Of a stretch of DNA of 64,000 nucleotides, positions 35,501-44,500 are shown piece by piece. Within the stretch, counting starts at the first letter, position 1; each line of letters opens with the position of its first letter. Origin of the DNA: Pycnopodia helianthoides (taxonomy: Eukaryota; Echinodermata; Asteroidea; Forcipulatida; Asteriidae); assembly GCA_032158295.1 (NCBI GenBank), contig CM063251.1:7350253-7414252 (forward strand). The letters are read 5' to 3'. The position numbers and the translations under genes were made by a program. The notes under the pieces were generated by a model. It searched no databases and had not been told where the DNA came from. It saw nothing but the letters and a program-made list of their open reading frames with translations.

Positions 35501-38500
35501 GGTTTCATTTTGAAACAGCATCATCGGTCAAAATTCGTTCCAAGAAAAAAAAATTATTTGGGCAAACCAGGCCAGGCAACTTTAAACAACAAAACACACA
35601 CAAAATACTGCTTCTGACAAAAATAACAAGACAACAACAAAAACAACAACACAAGAACAATGATAAAATAACAAACAAAGCCTTTCCAACAGTAGGAAAA
35701 AAACAACTCTACAAAGCATTTTACATTTATAATAATAACACAGGAAAAGACTCTTTCTGACCTTGGTATCCCTCTGAGTTGGCATGGCAACTCGGAGACG
35801 ATTAAGAACCTCTGTGACTTTCTTTCCCTTCATCTTCATGTCGACTCTCTGCGCTAAGAGACGGTCACAAGCCTAAACAGGAGGACAAAATACATCAGGC
35901 CTTGCGCTTAAGGGTGTACCCCACCAAATAATCTCCCATAGCATACAGTCGAAAATGCTAAATATTCAAAAATACACGAAAATTACTTAGAAGTCTCACA
36001 GCTTTTAATAGTAAAGGGAAAATTATTAATTGACTCTTGAACTTTTATTCTCTGCTCAATTTTATATGGGGAGTCCCTGGCCCGTTGAGTTATTCTCCCT
36101 CCAAATAAAAACACCCCTACACAGGTGTAATTTTCAAAATGTCTGAGCATCAATCTTGGAAAATATCCCTACACCTCTCAGCAAATAGGACCTTTTATTT
36201 CAGGGCCTATGTCATTCAAAGTACCTCAAGTTGGAAATCAACAACCCCCAGGTCACAATTGGGCACCATTTTTACATTTTTTCTCAAATCTGTCTAATAT
36301 AAAATATTTTGAGGGCCTAAAAATAATTAATGAGCTCGACGCTCTGTTTTCTCCTATTTGGTGGTGTGCTCCCTAGTAGTGCACCAGGCTTAGTAAACTC
36401 TGTGCTTTACTTGCCCCAAGGAAGTTTTAGTAGACCAATTTCATAGAGCTGCTTGAGCGCAAAAAGTAGCTCAGCACAACAAAATTTTGCTTACCAGAAT
36501 AAGGTTACCAACCAAAGTACCATGTCATATGTACAGTCTGTGACTGGCGTCCTGCTTATTTGTGCTTAGCAGAAAGTTGCCAAGCATAATTCTCTGCTGA
36601 AGCAGCTCTATGAAATTGGGCCCAGATTTTAACCATGTTTTGTCATAAATGTATCTTTCTGACGTACAGTATTAATGGTAGCAATCACAACCAGTTTAAT
36701 GGTCAAATAAAAAAATCTTCACAAACTTAAAACTAACTTATTATTCACATCTGAAAAGGAAGAAATGTGAACAAGTGGGTAGTACAGTTTTTCAGTAGCC
36801 CACAGGGCAAGTTGAGAAGTGGTGTTTACTAGCCCATAGCAGGTTTTACAAGACAATGTACACTGTATGCCGGGGCTAGTGTTGAGGTGAGCCATGTACA
36901 CCTTATCCTTAAGGATCATTACACATTTATTTTTTGTTCCGATGTTAGGGGGTTATTTGTAAATTGACCTCTCACCTCTGTCTTGACCTTCATGACCCCG
37001 TCCTCGGTCACCGTGCTCATGCTGATAACTGGAATGTTATCTTCCGAAAACTTATCAAGGAGTGCCTTGAAATAAGATCAGGGAAAAAATCAAGATGAAA
37101 TTAATTCCAGTCTGCTTTAAATTTGCTGTGGATTCACAGAAAAACAACTTCAGGTCGCTCCGTAAACTTGAATGTGATCCCTGGCTGTATGGCAATTACA
37201 GGTTGAATGGCTTCCGAATGGCACCCCCGAACAAAGATATTGACAAAATAGGGAGACCACCAACATTAGGGCTTAGATAACTCAGTTGGTGGAGCGCCGG
37301 TACGTTAATCCGGAGTTGGCAGGTTCAAGTCCCGCTCTAGTCAATTTGTCTTTGTTCAACCTCAAATTTAAAAAATAGTATGAAATACAAATCACAGTAA
37401 GCTGTGTGTTGGCATCTAGCATTTTCTGTTGCCACTTAGGATGAAGTTTGCAAAAAATTGAAGACACGTCTTGCAGCCAATTGCAGCTTCTACCTACTGA
37501 GTTGGATCAGACTGATTTGAACAATGAATACATGTTGAGATGACCTGAAATACCTTTTTCTCAGGAGCTAGTTCATCCAAGGTCACAATGTCTGACTTGT
37601 TAGCACACACAATCAGAGGCTTGTTGGAGAACAGTGGGCGTATACTTTCAAACAGCTCAACCTGTCAATCAAATTGAAAAACATGATTCATTAACCTTCC
37701 AAGATGCCACATACTCCAAGATGCTTCAAAATCTCCCATAATGCCATGCAGACAACGTTGAGTTAACCTATGCCACACTTTCCGGTCATTGTGTTTGTGT
37801 GTGTGGTCGATCAGTGCCAAAGATTGCCACTGCAGAAACGGACCAAGGTTGAGGAACTTATCTCATCCAACAGTGGCCCAAATTCCAGTGCAATTGAGCA
37901 AAGCTGGCGACTTCTTCAGTTCATGACTGTCATTGAAGCACCTTGGGAAATGGCAAAACTCACTACATCAACATGTGTGCGCCACTATTGTGGCATTGTG
38001 AGGTATGGGTTGGTCGCCTCGGAAAACACACTAACCAACACTAACCATTCATAAATAAATGGGACTGTTTCTTCATCTGATTGGTCGAGAGGAGATCACA
38101 ATAAGCAGTGTTAAACACAACCTGGCCTTATTGAGTCAAAAGAGGGGGCTATCCAATGATTTCACGGCCCAATTTAAGTTGATTATTTGGCTCGCACAAG
38201 TTTGAAACTTGTTAACAACAGTTTGAAACTGAATTGCGCAAATTCAAAACTTGCCTGAGGAGCTGCTTGGCACTCAACAACACATGGATAGAATTTAGAC
38301 GCAGAGTCAAGGTGAGTTGAAGCTAAACTGTCAGATTTTTCTCAACTTTTATAGGTTTCTTAATGTTTTTAACGGAAAGGTATTTGTGAACGGGTATAAA
38401 AGAGTGGTGACTCAGTCTTATTTTCCGTTTAAAACCCTGCAGGGTCATGGCCGTGCAGTAGAGGGCCCTCACGGCCACCACCCTGCCCGTTTTAAACGGG

Positions 38501-41500
38501 AGTTTTAAGACTGTCTTATACCTGCTCTTCCACCGAATGACCACACTGTTCCGACACATCCAGGATGTAAAGAACCGCAGCTCTAAGATGAGCCAATGCC
38601 GTGATGGCCTGCATCTCAATCGTGTTTCTATCCTCCAACGGATGATCCAAGATTCCGGGCGTGTCCACAACCTGCCAGCGTAGATAACGGTAATCCATGT
38701 GACCTACATACAGAGATTTTGTGGTGAAGGCGTAGGGTTCAACTTCCACATCTGCTCTGGTCACCTGATTCAAACAAAAAAGCGTAAAAAGTAATTTGGG
38801 TATGAAAATGGTTTTGGGAGACATATTTGTTTATTTAGTATTTCAAATTTCAACCTTAAAGGAACATTAAAGAATTGGTTGTTGCTAACAAAACAGTTGC
38901 TGGCAGTGTAAGCACTTCATGTAATCCACCGTATACATAAACTGACAAACCTGTAGAAGTTTGAGATCGATCGGCCATCTGGGTCACGAGAAAATAGTGG
39001 AAAAAAACGATTACACATTTGCATGAAATCATATAGATTCAACAAATGAATAAAACGCTCACTGAGCGATAAACTCCAATCGGAAAATTAGTTTATTCAT
39101 TTCTCAACAAATATGGCATTTCAGACAGGAATATTTCAAGGGATGTTTTCTACTATCATCATCATTAGACCGTGTAAGTTTTATGTAAATCTGTGATCAA
39201 AAAGTATATTTTACAAGTTCTTTTCTTACCAATTCTGTAATGTTCCTTTAACTTAAGCCTCTACTATCATTTTAAATAATAATAAAAATTATAATAATAG
39301 TAATACAGGGCATTCATATGGCGCTCTACAAAGAATACAGTGCCTTACAATCAACAACAAATTAAACAAAAAGAAAGGAAGAAAATAAAACAAAAATATC
39401 ACAAGCTGGGAGTAGGTGACTTTTGAGTTAGTGCTTGAAGGTAGCAGTGAATGCTGCTTCCCTGATAGCACACGGCAGCTTGATCCACAATTTAGGGGCA
39501 ACAAAAAAGAATGCACTATTCCAAGCCTGTTTGGATTTTTAGAACAGCGCCAATCAAAATCCCTGTATGGGGACCAAAACCTTTGGAATTTCCTGTTTGG
39601 ATTTTTAGACCAGCGCCAATCAAAATCCCTGCATGAGGACCAAAACCTTTGGAATTTCCTGTTCAGATTTTTAGACCAGCGCCAATCAAAATCCCTGCAT
39701 GAGGACCAAAACCTTTGGAATTTCCTGTTCAGATTTTTAGACCAGCGCCAATCAAAATCCCTGCATGAGGACCAAAACCCTCGTGTTGCACTCTGCAGAG
39801 TGTCTTTGAGATCGTGTCACCAGGCATCTTTTTTTGTTTTTACCCCCTTTGATCTCCCCTTTTACCTGCCATCAAGTTAACTATTTTAACTCAAATTACC
39901 TTGTTCATGAAGCTCGACTTTCCGACATTGGGAAAGCCACACAGCAACAGAGTGCGTGTGTTCGGATCGATCGACGGTAGACGAGACAAATGTTGGCGGA
40001 CTTGTTCCAGGTACTGTAAACTCTGATTCTGGCGTTTCATGATGGTGCACATACGACCCATAGCAGCACGCTTGAGCTGTTTGCAGCGGTAAAGAGTATC
40101 TCCATACTTCAAGAGGCGAACGTAGTCACGGGCAACGCTGAGGAGAAAACATCCCAACTCAAGGGTGAAGAGGAAGCAATAGACTGCAATTCTAGCACAT
40201 ATCAACGAAGTCCAACAAAGACTATAATTTTTTAATGAAATCAAGTCTTTTTAAATTCTATGTATACAAAATTCTTGAAAATAAAAACACTCTTAGCAAT
40301 TTGTTATAAATACAATTTCAATATTCATATAATATAAATAATTAAAAAAAATTAACACTGAAACAATGTTAAAACTTGAGACGAGGATGCATTTTTTGGT
40401 TAAAGCCCCATCTGCAAATTATGCCCTAATGTGTGCAGCCATTACTATTTTGTGCAACCATCGTCTGTCAAAGTTTGTTCAAAGAAAAATTAGAAATTCT
40501 TTCGGCGAAAATTGGTCCATGCAACTTTAGAGGCTCACAGGACCCAGATCCTTCTCAAATCGCCCTGGTTACTGGTTTTGCTAACTATGTCTAATGGCAC
40601 TGAATCCTACCACATCCTTTTCTGACAGGGACCCTATCGTCACTGACCCCCCATAAAACCCAGATCCTTCTGAATCCCATTTTGGCCGAGCTGCTTGAGA
40701 CCCCAATCCTCCTCTTTCCTCTCACGTTAAACAGGAGGCTGTGGAGGCTGTGGCGTAGCTTAACCCTCTTGCTGTCTGACCATTCAATACCATTCAAGTG
40801 GTTTTGAATGATAGATAAACTATGCCAGCCTGAAATATGATACCATGAGGGAATGCATGTACACAGTACACAGTTAGTTCTGTGCACAGTTGTGCCACCG
40901 TACACAACCTTGGCAGTCGAATGGTTTCAAATGGTTGGTCAACTCACTGGAAAATGTTGCCAAGAGTCACTGACAGTAGGAGGGTTAAAGTAGGTCAAAG
41001 ACAATTTCGAGCAAAAATGAACCGATGCATTTCTCATTCAAATCAGAATTGACGAGTCTTACTTGTCAATGAGATGTCTTGCAGTGTTGATCTGTCCCAG
41101 AGCGAGCTTGTAATGATCTTTGTCATACAGAACATTCATTAGATCAGCATAGAACGGATGGATGTCCTAAAAAGCAACAATAACATGAAAAATACAGTGT
41201 TTGCTTTGACGAATTACAACTGAGATCAGCTACCAGAAAATGCAACAAAAACAAAATGGTTCTCAGGTTTGCTAATATTACTAAAACAGTTAAAAAGTGT
41301 TGCATTCCTTTAATGTGATCCCTCTCCTTCCCAGGTTGTATTGTAAACTTAGGTGTGATCCCTGGCTATAGATAGTTCCCAGTAGACGCCATCTTTACGG
41401 GCAAATTGCATTTTGGCTTGCAGGTGCGTCAAACGCTCAACTTATTAACGCAGCCGCGTTGTTCACTGACCAATCCTGCAATGAGTTTCGTGAAATGCGC

Positions 41501-44500
41501 GTGTGTTGCACGCCGTTCTCACACGAAACGCACGACTGTTTGTTCTAAACTGCTAAAGATGGCCGATTTACGTCACACTGCAACCTATCTATATGGCATA
41601 TACAGGTTGAATGGCTTCTGACTGGCACCCCAAAACAAAGTAACTGACAAAATAGGGAGACCGCCAACATTAGGGCTAGACAGCTCAGTTGGTAGAGCGC
41701 CGGCTTGTTAATCTGGAGGTCGCAGGTTCAAATCCCACTCTAGTCAATTGTTCAACCCAAACTTAGAATAAGAGTAACAATTAAGCGAAGTGCAAGGTGA
41801 CTTGAAGTGAGTCTTGGTGGCATGTGCAGAGATGAAATTGTACTGTCATTTGTGTAACCCACAAGAGAGCTGTTGACAGTTACTATGGTAAACAGGGCTT
41901 AACCCTCTCACTGTCTGACCATTCAATACAATCTATTGTGTATTACCTACATTTACGTAGATCCTTGTCATTTGATTGAAGAATTGGATGTAATGTGGCA
42001 TTTGTTATTCACACCATTTCACGACCTATGTCATTTAGCATGCATTTTTGAACTATTCAGCCTGCATTGTTGTTCTATCCTTTTTGCACTATTGCATGCT
42101 ATACAAGCATACATGTAGGTTGGTTGGTGGCGCAAAGGTAGTGTGGCTGAAAACTTGACGCAAACATAAAAAACACAGTATAGTTATCACCAAGGCATCA
42201 GTGTCTATTCACTGAAGACAGTGGCGCCCTCTCTAGCAATCAACGATTATCATCATGCGACTGACTATAAACCAGCCATTCACAGTTGTACATTATGCCC
42301 TAGTAGTGAATCCCAGAATACAATCTTGCACAATTTGGTGATTGATTTTTCCTCTAAATGACAAAGATCTACTTGGAAGTTTGGTGTTATATAATAAAAT
42401 AGTTGCACTCGTGCAATGCTGAGATCAGATTCATTCGATGAAACATGGAATGTTTCATTCAACTCTGAAATCGCCTCGTTGGGTGGAACATTCCGTCTTT
42501 CAACTCATGAAAATATTCTCACCACTGCACTCATCAACATTTATTACTTGTATATTATTCCCTTATGGTTTGATAATATGCCAGCCTGCATATCTGGGCC
42601 CAATTTCATAGCTCTGCTAATCACAGAAATCTGTGCATACAGCGCCCAGCAAAGCATGTGATTTTATGGGCGGTAAGCACAGGATACCAGTAAGGTGCCA
42701 TGAAGGTGGGCCTTAGTAACACGTGGACTGAATACCTCTAAACAGTCCACAGATAGATCTTTGCAGTTCTGTTTACAGTTGTGCCACCACCACGCACAAC
42801 CCATGCAGTTGAATGGTTTCAAATGGTCAAAACGTCAACTCCTTAATGTTACCAAGCGTAGGATTTCATTGGCTCAACTCTACTGCCAATCAGTATACAT
42901 ACCTCCAATTTTGGAAAGTCACTGATAATCATGGTGAGCTTGTCGTGGTAATTCTGCTGGGTGAATTTGACTTTTCGCATGTAGAACTGGCGGATGCGAC
43001 TGATCTTGTAATGTTTGTGAACGACCGTAGGTGTCTTGCGCTGTGTCTTAGACAGTACAATGTCAATGAAGTCCTGTCGATAAAAGGAAACAAAAATCAA
43101 TGTCAATATCACAAAAAACAATTAGTCTGGACAACAGCTTATTTTGACTTGAGAGTATTTGATAGTACTATACCTCAAAACATATTCATGATTGAGGATA
43201 CATATTCATGATCTAGAATACATATTCATGATTGAGAGCCGAATTCTCACTGGTCCATTCACCGCCACGTGCCAGATGCTATTTTTTGCTGTTTACCAAG
43301 TGTGCAGTAGTATTCCTGCACAGGGTAAGCAGCATGTGTCAGCGACAGTAACATGGGCAACAGTCACACACAGGGTAAGTACGCATGGGTAGTTGGAATG
43401 TCGCACGTGTAACAACTACACATGCTCTTTAAGAAGTAATCGTTGAACTGTCGCTCGCACATGTACACATACAAGTGAAAAGATTGTAAATGTCACGCTT
43501 TCTTAAAGGTACACGTTGCCTTGAATCGGCCGAGTTGGTCTATAAAAAGCGTTTGAAAACCGTTTGTTATAAATTGCATTTGGTTAGAAAGATGTTTTAA
43601 AAGTAGAATACAATGATCCACACAAATATGCCTTGAAATTGCGTGGTTTTCCTTTTACATCGTGAACTAACACGGTCGGCCATTTTATGGAGTCAAAATT
43701 TTGACTCCACAAAATGGCCGACCGTGTTAGTTCGTAAAGTCCAAGGAAAACCACGCAATTTTGAGGTATATTTGTGTGGATCATTGCATTCTACTTTTAA
43801 AACATCTTTCTAACCATATGCATTTTAAAACAAACGGTTTACAAACGCTTTTTATAGACCAACTCGACCGATCCAAGGCAACGTGTATCTTTAAGCTCAA
43901 TGATGCCGAACTAGAGAAGTATGACTGGTGTAGTAAAACAAACATAACATGTGGATATTAGCTCCCCTCAGTATTGGTAGTTGACACACTAGTTCCCCCT
44001 CGTCCTAGGCAAAGCCTCTGGAACTAGTTTGTAAACTTCTAAATACCTTGGAGAGCTAATATCCACTGTCCACCCTCATCCACGTGTAATGACAATCTGT
44101 ATGACTTCACTATTCTAGTTAGTAGTCTTTAGTCAAGGCGGTTATCATCACACAAAGTGCCACACAATAATAATAAATAATAGTGGCTTCTTATATAGCG
44201 CTCATATCCGTCACTCAGTGACGCTCAAGGCGCTACTACAGTCAGTATTTTCCTGCAAGGCAAGTGTTGGGCGTGATCGGTCAATCTGCGCGATCAACCG
44301 ATCGCGCTGCGCTATTGAAAGATCTATTGGTCGCGCAGCAATCGGTCGATTGCGCAACAATCAGTCGATCGCGCTACAATCGGTCGATTGTGCAATGAAC
44401 ACGATCGACCGATCGCGCTGCTAGTATTTTTGTGCGATCGGCCGATCGTGCAGGAATTTATTCGATCGTGCCCTAACCCTAACCCAAACCCTAACCCAAA

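Noticed and set aside
39416..39880. 154-codon frame with [15 protein letters not shown] repeats
   Set aside because: It is a 66-bp minisatellite within GTPBP4 intron 4, with no splice context or family match.
41674..41745. A functional tRNA-Asn gene
   Set aside because: The T stem has two mismatches and the flanks match the SINE copies at 7080, 11908 and 37270.
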